From contig JAUCBJ010001814.1 in NCBI GenBank assembly GCA_032718475.1, forward strand, positions 1 through 64,000: 64,000 nucleotides of DNA, given 5' to 3'. Each line of letters starts with the position of its first letter. Within the stretch, counting starts at the first letter, position 1. Below are positions 19,069 through 30,508 of this stretch, in pieces. Made by a program: the position numbers and the translations under genes. The notes under the pieces are model-generated. The model saw only the letters and a program-made list of their open reading frames with translations. It did not search any database and was not told where the DNA came from. This DNA comes from Nemertoderma westbladi. Its lineage: Eukaryota; Xenacoelomorpha; Nemertodermatida; Nemertodermatidae.

Positions 19069-22000
19069 TTACACGGGTTTAGAATTGTCACCAATGTCTG
19101 CAGCAGGATCCTGAGTAGGGAACTTATCACCTCTCGTAGAGTCACCACTGTCATTGCCTTCAAGAAGGCACAGCCTCTGGATAGGGCGTTGGTAGTGGCC
19201 CTTTGCCGTTCGTATCGTCACAGTCCTCGCAAGTCCGTCTTTGCTTGGGTGTATTGTCACAACTCGCGCCACACAGGCCAGTGGACGCGGTCTTTAAGGT
19301 CTTCTTTTACTAGTACCATGTCGCCAACTTCGACATTCCTGTAGGTGTTGTTCCACTTCCTCCTGGTCCGGAGGGTTATGAGGTACTCCTGGGCCCAGAT
19401 TCTCCACCAATGCGCTGCCAACGCTTGGGCCTTCTTCCAATTTGTATGTCTCGCGATATCGTTGGGATCCGGAAACATCGTCTCTGGGAGAACATTAGTT
19501 TTGGGTCTCCCCAGTACGTGGTTAGGAGTAAGGGGCTCCAGGTCTGTGGGGTCGTCGCGAATAGGGACAATGGGTCGGTTGTTCAGGGTAGCCGTGATCT
19601 CGCAGAATGTTGTGCGGAGGGTGTCATGGGTTACCCGGGTGTCTCCTAGAGCGACGTGCATGGATCGTTTCACTAAGTCGATCAGTTTCTCCCATACCCC
19701 GCTCGTATGGGGTGCTAAGGGGGTCTGGAAGTGCCACTGTATCTGGTGTTCCTTCCAGACTTGGGATGCGGTGTTATCGGTAAACCATCCCTCGATCGCC
19801 TCTCTAAGTTCTCTTTCTCCTCCCACAAAGTTTGTGCCATTATCGGAGTACATGTGATGACATGTCCCATTGCTCGCCACGAACCGACGCAGAGCGTTGA
19901 TGAGTGCGTGTTGCGTAAGGTTCACCACAATGTCTAGGTAGATTGCCCTAGACCTAAGGCAGGTAAATATGGCCCCCCACCATTTGATGTTGGATCGTCG
20001 TTCGATGACCGTAAACGGTCCGAAACAGTCCACTCCAGTGATGTAGAACGGTGGGGAATCGGACTGTAGATGGGTGGCTGGTAAGTCGGCCATCTTTTGT
20101 GTGAGTGGTGGCGCTATGTATCGTCTGCAGGGAAAGCAACGTTTCAACACTTTCCCGATCAGTGGCTGGATGTGGGTGATCCAATATCTTTGTCTTATAT
20201 TAGCTATAATCCAGTTCTGTCCTGCGTGATGGTTTTCCTCGTGACACTGTAGAATTAATAGCTTGGCTAGTGTCGATGTTCTGGGCAGAAGCGCCGGGTA
20301 TTTAACCTCATATTCGACTGGGGCGTTTGCCATCTTGGTATTCAGTCGGATCAGTACGTCCTCTCCCATCATTGGTCTCAGTTGGTAGACTGGGCTGTCC
20401 GGTTTCAAGGTCTTGCCCGCACTGAGTTGTTCCCACTCATCGGGGAAACTTTCTCTCTGGACATATCCAACGATACACTTCTCTGCGATAATGGGTTCTT
20501 GTATACTCCGTTGAACTATCGGCTTGTTGTCTTTCCACCGTAGGAAGTTGCGAAGGGTTATAACGTGGTGGATGAGCCGTCTCATTGATGAAGTTCGCTC
20601 GATTAACAGATGTAAAGACGCCACTGGTTGAATGATCGTCACAACGTTATAGTGCCTGCCCGAGTCCTTTGCAGGCTCAGTCAGACAACTATAAATTTCC
20701 ACTGCGTTGCTTCTATGGACTTTACGGATCTCTTTGTCGTCCTCGGAGTATTTTCCGCTATCGAGTTCGGGTCGAATCGGGTACTCCATGTCAATTGTGG
20801 CTGCTGTAGGAATTCCGGGCCTGTAAGCCAGAGTTTACTTTTACCGAGTTGTTTTGGGGTGGCGCCTCGGCTTGATAAGTCCGCTGGATTTTCTTTCCCG
20901 TTTACGTGGTGCCACTGTTCTCGGCCGGTACACTGTTTTATCTCTGTGGCTCGGTTCGCTACAAACGTAGTGTGACGTCGGGATGGAGAGTGGAGATAGT
21001 AGAGAACGATACTCGAATCGACCCAGAAGTGTTGAGATTCGATGGGGATTCGTAGGTTCCGCATGACCATGCGGTTCTGTCTCACTGCCCAAACTGCAGC
21101 CTGTAGCTCGAGTCTTGGAATCGTTGCTATGAATTCCCCGGATACTGTCTTAGCTTTAGAAAATAAGAAGCTCGTATCGCCGTTTCCATCGTTGCTTAGT
21201 CTTCTTAAGAAGGTGACTACGCCGATACCGGTATTCGAAGCATCCGAGAAGGTATGGAGCTGGAAGATATCGGTGGGTAGTTTATCAAGGAAGAACGGTC
21301 GAGGGATCCGCATAAGATGTAGGTGTTCGAGCTGTTCCGTCCATTTTCTCCATTTGACGCTGAGGTGTGGGGGGAGTTCTTCATCCCATCCCAGTCCTTC
21401 TATCCACATTTCCTTAATCAGGTTGATTCCGGCCAAGGTTACTGGAGATATGAAATTTAGTGGGTCAAAGATTGCGCTTTTTATCGACAAACATCCCCTT
21501 TTCGTCATAGGCTTGGGTAGGGGTTTATATTTGAAAATGAATTCGTCTGATTCTATGTCCCATTCAATACCGAGTACACGGTGTTCCACATCCTCCGAGT
21601 ACATTTTGTTGTTATCCAGTCGGATGTCCTCCGGAAACTTTTCCATAAGTTTCTTGTCGTGGGATCTGAACTTCACGAGCGGGAAACCTCCTTTCTTTAA
21701 ACATTCTACCATCCCCATTGCTAGCCGATATGCCTCGTCCACATTATCTGCGCCGGCGCATCCGTCATCCACGTAGAAGCATCGTCGGATGGTTTCTATG
21801 ACGGTAGGAGGGAACTCGTTTTCGCACATGGTTGCCGTCTTCTTCAGCATGTCACTACATGCTACCGGCGAGTCCTTAGCGCTGAAGATCCTGACGATCA
21901 TACGCATTACGTCTACATCCTTCATTGTAAGTTGACTAATCTCCTGTTGAGTTAGTATTTTATCCGTCCATAGGATACGTAGACAATCTGAGTCTCTTGG

Positions 22001-22901
22001 AAGCGTACGAACCTGGTGAAACATGGCTTTGATGTCGCAGGTGAATGCTATCCGGTTTTCCCTGAACCTGATCAATACGCCAATGAGTACTATATATGTT
22101 GGGCCCCGTATAAAGCTGACTATTCAGGGATTCGCCTTGATACATAGCAGCGGCATCATTAACTACTCGGATTTTAACACCCTTCTGGGCTTCTACCACG
22201 TAGTGGGTTGGAAGATAATATGTTCTTTTACCCCCTTGCAGTTCATTCCGTGGTACCATTTCTGCTAATCCAACGTCGAGATATCCTTGGATTACTGTAT
22301 TATATTTCTCCTTTATCTCGGGTTGGTCATTCAGCTGGCGGAGAATCCCCTTAAGTCGCCTAAGGGCCATGTTGGCGTTGTTTGCCATTGGTTTGTTTGG
22401 GTCCTTCCATAACATGGGTGAACACCAGTGTCCGTCTTCGAACGTGGCCTGGTCCAGGACGTCCATACAATATTGATCCTCCTCGGACGGGTTTTCGTCC
22501 TTTTCAGCGAACTCTTGGGTCTCTAGATTAAAGTATTTAGTCATCTCTTGCTGGGTTTTTTCGGTCTCAAGAAACAAGTCCTCGTCAAGGTCTGTAGCTG
22601 AGCAATAACCCACGGATGTTGCATTCTCTTTAATCTGACACTTAGGAAGGTATGTGTAGGTGTCGGTAGTCTCTTCCTTGATGCCGCAGAGTGTCCATCC
22701 CATTATTGTTCGTTCAGAGTAAAAGCCGTCATCCTGCTTTATAGATCGGGCGACGTCTCCGGTTGGTATGTGTAATTCCGGTGTGTCAAGTCCGATCAGT
22801 AGGGTGATGCGGTTTACATCCAACGGCGGGCACCTTAGGTCTACATCATCTCGGTCCAGCTGTATGAGGGGGGCGTACTCGGCCGATTGTCGGAACCGCA
22901 C
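19069..22901 (-). pseudogene. Broken RT-RNase H-integrase of element 2
   Basis: Pol is spread over several frames. 22901-21960 holds the end of protease and the start of RT (LIGLDTPELHIPTGD, GWTLCG, TYYLPTHYVV). 22075-20681 holds the RT core with FYVDDGCAGADN and the RNase H region (HTFSDASNTG, ending NPADLSSRGATP). 20789-19257 holds integrase with its zinc finger (HHAGQNWIIANIRQRYW, then CFPC), the catalytic core (GVDCFGPF, YSDNGTNFVGG, SGVWEKLID) and the C-terminal domain. 19272-19069 holds the end (QRPIQRLCLLEG). The first frame follows Gag-protease in phase after a TGA. Frame changes occur near 22080, 20790 and 19265. The YVDD and DDE residues are retained, so the protein was recently functional but this copy is not. 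Confidence 0.88.
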
Positions 22902-24638
22902 TCAGAGGTCTGTGTGTACCAAGGCGTTCTTGATGGTTAGCTTAACCGTTTTGTAGCCCTTCATTACTCCTTCCATCTGGAGTTGCACCTCCCCGGACTC
23001 TACCTCTCTGTTATCGGTGATAGTTTGTATGGGCCATTTACAAGGTTCATAGTGTAGGCCGAGTTGCTCGAGGAAATCCCGGTCGATGATGGTTCCGTCC
23101 GACCCGTTATCAAGGAACGCGAGCGTCATCAGGGATTTGCCGACTCCTTGAATCCTTACTGGGATTACCTTTGCGAAGACCATGTAACGGCGATTTATGA
23201 GGTTAATCGTGGCTGAGATATTTGTCGCTTGTGATGCGTTAGTGGAGGTTTTGAACGGGTTGGTTTCTCTCCGTTGGGTTGTCCGGGTTCCTTTAGAAAC
23301 GTGGTTCGTTTCTCCTCTTCGCTTGGCTTCGATCCGAAAGGGGAGGGTAGTGAAGTCGAAGTTCGCGGGGATGTGGAGGAGCGTGTGATGACGTAAGTCG
23401 TTACAAACCGCACAACACAACCTTTGGTCGCAATCCCGAACGTAGTGACCTGTTCCAAGACACCGGAAGCATCCTCGGTGTTTCATAATCGCCTCGAAGC
23501 GTGGGACGAGTTCGGCAAACTGGAACTTCCTGCAGAATTCAACTTTATGTTTCTCTCCACAATAGAGACAGAGAAGGGAGTTTGTGATGCCTTCCCTCTC
23601 GGGTGCCCAATTCGCGAGATAACACGCCCATTCCTCGGCTGATGTCGGTTCCTCGTAGTCTTCGTCGTCGGAATCCTCGGCCATGGTGATGGCCATCGTA
23701 CTCACCGGAGGAGGGCGGAATCTCGGTTTCTGAGTGGGTGTCTTACTCCTGGAGTTGCTCTCTATTCCGTCCAACTTGGCGAGACTCTGTTTCGAGAACA
23801 TCGAGTCATTCATGGCTTCGGAGATATCGTCCAGGAATGCTGACATTTCAAGGAAGCTGGGATCTCGATCTGGGTGTCTGCGCTGGAGATCTACGCATTT
23901 ATAGGCCCACTTACTTTGCAGCCATCCGGGGAACTTTCGGGCAATCTGTCGGAGGTTTAGAATGTTGTTCACCTGGTCCTCCTTATTTAAGGGCTTTAGA
24001 GTGTAGTAGGCATCCTTCATGGAATCTGAGAATTCCTGGACGTTCTGTGGGTCCCCTAGGGATCCCGCGTCTTGTATCAGTTTCTCTAGAGTTTTATTAA
24101 TTATAGTCCCGGTATTTCCGTATCTTTTGTCTAGAGTTTTCCATGCGTCGTAGTATGCTTCATGAGAACCTCCCTCAAAACAAGCAATGATTCGGCGTGG
24201 TTTGTCGCCCAGGTATTGCGATAAATATACCAGTTTCTGTGCGTCGGCTATGTCCGTTGAACCAATCTGCGCAAAGAACCGTTTCTTGAATCTGAGGTAA
24301 TCGACGGGATCTCCTTTGAAGGTGCGGATCTCCATCTTGGGCATGGCAAGGCGGTTTTCCAATGCCCGGATAATGCCGACGTCGTCTGAACTGGAGTGAC
24401 TCGGAGGGTTATAGTTATTGGCACTCTCTCCCATACTTGATGGATCAATGATAGGTGGAGTTTTAATGATGACGCGACTACGGGTTTGTGGTGTGGATGT
24501 AAACGGGTTGTTGGATCGAGGAGTGGCGTCCCATTCCGAGTCCCTTTCAGGCTCGTACTTGGGTACACTCGTTGCCGTGGGGTTGGATGGGAAATACGGT
24601 TCCTCATTTTTAAGCGTAACCGGTGGGGGATGGAACAC
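22902..24638 (-). CDS. BEL/Pao Gag-protease of element 2
   Basis: 578 codons starting at GTG. The phase is open further upstream, overlapping ORF1. The Pro-rich N-terminus is followed at about residues 95-265 by a DUF1759-like Gag domain (MPKMEIRTFKGDPVDYLRF, LSQYLGDKPRRI, LDKRYGNTG). Zinc-binding segments follow: CLYCGEKHKVEFC, CFRCLGTGHYVRDC and CCAVCNDLRHHTLLH (about residues 355-425). The aspartic protease reads LAFLDNGSDGTIID (about residue 510), so the active triplet is DNG rather than the usual DSG or DTG. The frame ends in TGA at 22904-22902, with Pol continuing in the same phase. Confidence 0.87.
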   Translation of the reverse strand: MFHPPPVTLKNEEPYFPSNPTATSVPKYEPERDSEWDATPRSNNPFTSTPQTRSRVIIKTPPIIDPSSMGESANNYNPPSHSSSDDVGIIRALENRLAMPKMEIRTFKGDPVDYLRFKKRFFAQIGSTDIADAQKLVYLSQYLGDKPRRIIACFEGGSHEAYYDAWKTLDKRYGNTGTIINKTLEKLIQDAGSLGDPQNVQEFSDSMKDAYYTLKPLNKEDQVNNILNLRQIARKFPGWLQSKWAYKCVDLQRRHPDRDPSFLEMSAFLDDISEAMNDSMFSKQSLAKLDGIESNSRSKTPTQKPRFRPPPVSTMAITMAEDSDDEDYEEPTSAEEWACYLANWAPEREGITNSLLCLYCGEKHKVEFCRKFQFAELVPRFEAIMKHRGCFRCLGTGHYVRDCDQRLCCAVCNDLRHHTLLHIPANFDFTTLPFRIEAKRRGETNHVSKGTRTTQRRETNPFKTSTNASQATNISATINLINRRYMVFAKVIPVRIQGVGKSLMTLAFLDNGSDGTIIDRDFLEQLGLHYEPCKWPIQTITDNREVESGEVQLQMEGVMKGYKTVKLTIKNALVHTDL

Positions 24639-24802
24639 CGGTGCTTGTGCCGATAACGTAGACTGTATGGTAGGCGGGATCTCGGGTTTCGGAAGTTTCG
24701 CCGCTGTTGGTGTAAATGACTTCTCTAATTCCGGTACCGGGATTGGTTCATATTCCTGATCTATATCCCTTTCCCAGTCCTCGTATAGTTGAATATCTCG
24801 TT

Positions 24803-25780
24803 CTATAAGTGCGGCTTCGTATTCGCGAGTTTCGCAATATCCGCATTCTTTTTGTGGGTGAGAATCGCTTGGGCCTCGGCGTGTTGTTTACGCATTTCTG
24901 CTTCCCATTTACGTTGTTCGATCTCTTGTTTGGCCTCTCGTTCACGTTGTTCAGCTTCCTGTTTGGCCTCTCGTTCACGTTGTTCAGCTTCCTGTTTAGC
25001 CTCTCGTTCACGTCGTTCAGCCTCCTGTCTATGTTGTTCGGCCCGTTGTTCAGCCTCCTGTCTATGTTGTTGGGCCCGTTGTTCAGCCTCCTGTCTATGT
25101 TGCTCGGCCCGCCGTTCAACCTCTTGTTCGGCCTCCCGTTTTTGCATTTCGGCGGCTAATATATCTTGCTCGGTTCGCAGTTGAACGTACTCATCTTCCA
25201 TCCGAGCTTTGAGGGCTAATGCCTTCTGTTCTCGTAACTGGTCTCGGAGTGGCTGACCCCCTTGAGAGCTGTGTGCTGAACCGGACACCGTGCTCCTAGC
25301 GCTGGAGTGCTGATTTCTAGAGGACCCCGTTCTCTTTTGATGTACTGCGGTCCTGGTGCTGGAGGTTCGCACCGATTCTGCGTCTGTTCTTTCAGCTCTC
25401 TTGTAGTACTGTTCTTCGTAGCCTCTCACAAGGCTGAGGGTCCTCCGGTGTTGTTTGCGGAACTCATCTAGATGGACAACATGTTCTTCTAATCTGGGGT
25501 AGTTTACCTGATCGGTGGAGGGAACGAGCTGTTGGTACGCCTGTATCATTCTTTCATATCGCTGTAAGATATTTCGGATACTCTGAAGCTGAGTTTGTAT
25601 CTCGTTGAGGGGGGTTTTGACTCCCTTGAGTTGTTTCTCTATCCGTTGATACGCTCGAGTTACTCCGCCCTTGAGAGCCCCTAGTCGACGGGTCATGTTC
25701 TTGACGTTCGGTACCTCGTCGGCTTCCGAATCTGTGTGGTGATCCATCTCATCGGTATCGGATACGTTGTTCGCCATCAT
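24803..25780 (-). CDS. Coiled-coil ORF1 upstream of Gag (element 2)
   Basis: 325 codons from ATG. Residues about 30-135 form a charged helical region (LKGVKTPLNEIQTQLQSIRN). A Ser-rich linker follows. From residue 180 on it is a long E/Q/R/A coiled coil built from repeats of EAEQREREAKQ and EAEQRAEQHRQ, encoded by tandem DNA repeats at about 24920-25120. It overlaps the 63-aa ORF by four bases (ATGA) and its stop lies inside the upstream extension of the Gag phase. Gag is in the -1 phase relative to this ORF. A capsid-assembly role like that of the equivalent ORFs in elements 1 and 3 is inference. Confidence 0.7.
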   Translation of the reverse strand: MMANNVSDTDEMDHHTDSEADEVPNVKNMTRRLGALKGGVTRAYQRIEKQLKGVKTPLNEIQTQLQSIRNILQRYERMIQAYQQLVPSTDQVNYPRLEEHVVHLDEFRKQHRRTLSLVRGYEEQYYKRAERTDAESVRTSSTRTAVHQKRTGSSRNQHSSARSTVSGSAHSSQGGQPLRDQLREQKALALKARMEDEYVQLRTEQDILAAEMQKREAEQEVERRAEQHRQEAEQRAQQHRQEAEQRAEQHRQEAERREREAKQEAEQREREAKQEAEQREREAKQEIEQRKWEAEMRKQHAEAQAILTHKKNADIAKLANTKPHL

Positions 25781-25968
25781 TCCAATGCCTCGTTGATAGC
25801 TAGATATGCGATGTCGTAGAATAGTTCCTCGTAGGTATTGTACTCAGCCTGGACCACCCGAACGGTAATCCTGAATCGTCCGACGTTCGTTCCTTGTACT
25901 TCCACCTCGACGTCCCAGATTCCTGGCTCAACTTGGATGATATCAATGGGTGTGATCGATACTTCCAT
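25777..25968 (-). CDS. Small ORF at the 5' end of element 2 (63 aa)
   Basis: Open from ATG at 25968 to TGA, overlapping the start of ORF1 in an ATGA arrangement. The product is acidic with an alternating beta-like pattern (IWDVEVEVQGTNVGRFRITV). It is the first ATG-initiated frame downstream of the 5' LTR on the element's strand. The tight overlap suggests termination-reinitiation, but no family is recognised. Confidence 0.45.
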   Translation of the reverse strand: MEVSITPIDIIQVEPGIWDVEVEVQGTNVGRFRITVRVVQAEYNTYEELFYDIAYLAINEALE

Positions 25969-26253
25969 TCCCTGTTAACAACTCTCCAATATGTGATCTG
26001 CCGACTACGAGCTGGTTAGATCGAGATTGTTGATTTATTAGACCACGACTTTGTCTTAACTCAAATACCAGAGTTTCCTCGTAGTGGGTGCTGGTAAGCA
26101 CGGAGAGAGTTTGAAGAGTATTGTAGGATTCCCAACTTCCACCAGTTGAAGTTGGCCGCGTTTTATTCTCAATTTTGACACCCTGTCAAAATTGACCGTG
26201 TTAATTCTCAATTTTGACACCCTGTCAAAATTGACCGTGTTAATTCTCAATTT
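25969..26253. other. 5' leader of element 2 with a short tandem hairpin repeat
   Basis: It lies between the 5' LTR and the first ORF. 26165-26253 has about two and a half copies of a 46-bp unit containing ATTTTGACACCCTGTCAAAAT, a hairpin with arms ATTTTGAC and GTCAAAAT, followed by TGACCGTGTTAATTCTCA. Such structured repeats in a leader could affect packaging or translation. Function is not shown. Confidence 0.6.
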
Positions 26254-27327
26254 TGTTGCCGTTATCCCGACACCAGGGGGGAAAAACGCCGATGCTGGAG
26301 GCGGGGCTTTACAGACCACGGAGTCCCGGCCAGTCACCGGATATTGATTGTGGAGAAGGAGTAATTTCTTAGATGCAAGATTGCGGTTGAGAAAAAGCTG
26401 CATTGGTTGGATATATGCTTTAATGTAACTTCCCTACAGTTGAACCTTGAGCTAATCTCACTGAACCTTGATTGAGAATTAATTGGGCTTCCCCAAATCA
26501 ATATACACCAAATATTCACAATAATTATACACGACAATATAAATCCCTACAGTATATTATTTAATTACCCACTGTTTAGACATTTAGCCTAACTAATGTT
26601 CCCCAGATTTTCCCTCGGTCCTAGTCTTGATGCCGTAGTGTCGGTGTCGGTCGACCCTGTCACGTGTCCGTTCCACCCCTCCCGAACCCCGAAGGGATCG
26701 ATCATCGAGAACCAGCACGGCTTGGCTAAGGGTCGGTCCAGTCGGTAGACTCTGTCGCGTATCCGTACCAACCCTCTCGAACCCCGAAGGGATCGGTCAT
26801 CGAGAACCAGTACGGCTTGGCTAGGACTCTGTCGTGTCGGTGGACCCGTTCGCGTGTCCGTCCCACCCCTCCCGAACCCCGAAGGGAACGATCATCGAGA
26901 ACCAGTACGGCTTGGCTAAGGGGTCTGTCGTCGGTTCCCGTCGCAAATCCCTGGTACAAGCAGCCAGCGTTCCGATGTCCTTTTCAGGCTCGTAATAACT
27001 GCTGTTGACCAGAGACCGCTAAGGGCAGTCCTCGTCAAACCCTTCCTCTGTTAGTTGGTAGACCCTTTCGCGTGTCCGTCCCACCCCTCACGAACCCCGA
27101 AGGGAACGATCATCGAGAACCAGTACGGCTTGGCTACGGGGTCTGTCGTGTCGTTTCCCGTCGCAAATCCCTCACACAAGCAGCTGGCGTTCCGATGTCC
27201 TTTTCAGGCTCGTAATAACTGCTGTTGGCCAGGGACCGCTAAGGGCAGTCCTTGTCCTTTAGGCCTGGCGCGTTACCAAATCCACCTCTACAGGCAGCAG
27301 GAAGTTGGCCAGGGCCTAATAGTACTC

Positions 27328-30300
27328 GGCTGCCTGTCTCACCCCCTACTGGAGAGAGAGCAGCCAACAATTCTTTGAGTCCCTTTCCTGATGACCTTTC
27401 TGGCCCAAACCCTGGGTCACCAGGGAGGCCAGATTGTGATGGGGAGAGGGATTCTGGAGTTGGAGGCTACTCTCATGTTCCACCCCGACCAACAAAGCCA
27501 TTGGTGAATCTGAGGCAAGTCACTAGACTAGCCTCAGTAAACACCCTAACACTCGGGTCCCCAATGCGACAAGGTGAGCTGACTGCCTTGGCAGATAAGC
27601 TTTCTCTTAGCGCAGTGGGTGTTCAAGAGCACCGAATGCAGACTGGACAGACTGATGAGGTTCTGATTAAGGACATGGGGGGCGGTTGGCGACTCGCCCT
27701 CGCGTCAGCAGATGATAGTGGCAATGGTGGAATTGGTCTATTGATGAATCCAACTGCACATGCAGCATTGGACAAAATAGACCAAATCTCTAACCGCATC
27801 ATCCGTTGCCACTTCTCATGTTCTGGAAGACTGGCTAAGAAGTTTCCTAAGGTGGTTCTGATTGTGTGCTACTCTCCAACTAGTGTTGCCCCTGTAGAGG
27901 AGGTGGAAAATTTCTACCACAATCTACAAGCAGCAACTGATGGAGTGGATCAGCATGCATTCTTAACATTCCTGGGAGACTTTAATGCAAGTCTGCATCA
28001 ATCACCTACATCGCCCTGGGTCTATAGCAATAGTGTTAACCGAAATTCTGTCCATCTTCAGGATTTTATCTCTGGAAATGGATTGTTTTCGGCTGGAACC
28101 CAGTTCAAGAAGCGAACTGGAAAGCTATGGACTCATAGTGGACCCAGTGGTCACAAGTCCCAGATAGACCATATTCTGTTTCGTAGGAAATACAGGAGCT
28201 CTATACAAGACTGTAATGCATTTACACTTCGACCCTTCTCCAGTGATCACCGCCTTATTGTGGCCAAGGTAAGACTTAGTCTGCGTGCTAGCAGAACAAC
28301 GAAATCTGCCTTGCCACGGCATGACTGGTCCTCTCTGTTGCAACAGCCAAGTGTGAGATCCAGCTTCACACTACAGCTGAGCAACAGGTATGAGGCTCTT
28401 GCCTCTGAGGCGGCAGATCACTGTGAGGGCTATACTGCCTTTACAGAAGCAGTTAAGTTAGCAGCTGCAGAAACAGTTCCTGTATACCCTCGAAACAGGA
28501 AAAGGGCCCCCTGGACTGACAACAAAATTCAGAAGTGCCGAAATGACCTTCATAAGGCGCAGAAAGAGTCCCGACTCAAACAGACTACAGCGGCCAAGAA
28601 TGCAGTTAAAGCTGCATCTAGGTCCCTGAACAGGCAGTACTCTGTTAATCTACAGGAGCTAATAAACCAACAGGTTGATGCCATCAATGATGCTGACGAC
28701 AGCAGGCAATCATCCCAGGCATGGAAATCGATCAATCTGCTTACTGGGCGGAAAAGCCAACCAACCACCAAGGTTAAGGCTGAATCACCAGCCGATCGCC
28801 TCAATGGTTGGAAAGCCCACTTTGAAAAGCTCCTCAATAATGACAGGGTATTGCCTGATAACTTTATAGAAGTAAAAGTGTCTGAGTCTGTACTCCCAGA
28901 TATTCCCATTGGCGATATCTCCTTTGCAGAAGTGAAGGCTGCTGCAAAGAGCATTAAGACCAATCGTGCCAGTGGAGTAGATGGTGTTCCCCCTGAGGTC
29001 TTTAAAATACCTGAGTGTTTAAAGCTCATCTATCCCATCATAGTAGACATGTACCGTACAACAAGAGTCCCACAAGAAATGAAAACAAATAAGTTGGTGC
29101 CAGTTCCCAAGAAGGGCAACCTAACACTCTATGGTTCTTTTCGGGGAATCTCATTGATCTCGATTGCTGCAAAACTATACAATAGAATTCTATTAAATCG
29201 CATCAGGGATCCCATTGAGAGACTGCTACGTGGAAATCAGAATGGGTTCCGTAAAGGTCGTGGGACCATGGAGCCCATTTTGGCACTTAGAAGGATAATT
29301 GAAGAGTTATCAAAAAAGAAAGACAGGCATCTGGCTGTTATCTTTGTTGACTTCTTCAAGGCCTTTGATTCAGTCTCTCGCTCACGTATGTTCAGCATAC
29401 TTTCATTATATGGGATTCCTGATGAAATTATTGCAGCAATCAGATCACAGTATACGATGGTTCGACAACATTTGTGTCTACTGTTGACGGTGACACAGAA
29501 CCATTTGAAGTGTTATGGGGCGTCCTCCAAGGAGACACACTTGCACCATTCTTGTTCATTATTGTGGTTGACTATGTTCTACGCATGTCCTTAGATCATC
29601 ATAATGATGATGGGGTGATGATAACTCCACCTACTGGCTCCAGAAGTCGAGGAAATCCTGCCAAGTACCTAACTGATCTAGACTTTGCTGATGACTTAGG
29701 AGTACTCTCAGAATCATTAGAGGGAGCCCAGCGGCTCCTCAGCTCATTAGAACATGCTGCTTCTAGTGTTGGTCTTTTTATTAACTCCAGAAAAACCAAA
29801 ATTCTGACAGTTAACTTTGAAAGTCCTCAGCAAGTCTCTGATCGGATGAGCATAAGCTCAAAGGATGGTATGCTTGAGCATGTGGACGACTTCTGTTACC
29901 TGGGATCATGGATCCGGAAGTCAGGTGAGGACCTTCGAATACGTAAGGGAAAGGCATGGGCAGCCTTGAATAGGCTTTCCAGGATATGGAAGTCACCTAG
30001 AATTAATCGGAAACTTAAGGTCCGATTATTTAGAGCAGCAGTAGTTCCAGTACTCCTCTACGGGAGTCCATGCTGGGCTCTAACTGCTGAGGACACGAAA
30101 TCTCTGGATGGCACATTCACAAGAATGCTACGCCGGGTACATTGTGTCAAGTACAATGCACACATCTCCAACCAGACACTATATAACATTGGAGGTGTCT
30201 CATTGGTTCCCCCAAGCTTGACACTAGAACAATATCGCCTCCGCTTTGCAGGACATTGTTTTCGCCGTGAGGACCAGCCAGTGCATAATCTTGTACTTTG

Positions 30301-30508
30301 GCAGCCTCATGGAGTGAATAAGCATGGTGGACAGCCCATGACTTTCTTGAGACGCATCTTAAAGGACACTGGCCTTAAAGATGCGGATGATCTAGCAAAT
30401 GTCATGGGTGATATGGAGTTGTGGCGGTGCAATTTTGTTGACAAGCCGGCACAGCATTCTTAAAAATGCAGCTGCAATGCAGCATGCCGATCCTAGTAGT
30501 AGTAGTAG
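27328..30508 (+). mobile_element. RTE-like LINE inserted in the LTR of element 2
   Basis: A 3181-bp non-LTR retrotransposon flanked by the 11-bp duplication TAATAGTACTC (27317-27327 and 30509-30519). It has one ORF with an apurinic-type endonuclease followed by RT, and a tail of TAG triplets rather than poly(A). All of this fits the RTE clade (inference by architecture). Two 3' fragments of the same family lie at 40187-40489 and 42534-42757. Confidence 0.9.
27330..30463 (+). pseudogene. LINE endonuclease-reverse transcriptase, frameshifted
   Basis: The endonuclease domain spans about 27520-28280, with ASVNTLT, VQEHRM, CYSPTS, LGDFNASL, SQIDHILFR and SSDHRLIV in order. The RT region spans about 28960-29960, with QNGFRKGRGTMEP, FVDFFKAFDSVSR (motif A), LQGDTLAPFLF (motif B) and LDFADDLG (motif C, catalytic FADD). 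The C-terminal region runs to a TAA at 30463. The frame changes near 29457-29474, between motifs A and B, consistent with loss of one base. No ATG precedes the endonuclease within the LINE, so the copy may also be slightly 5'-truncated. Confidence 0.9.
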
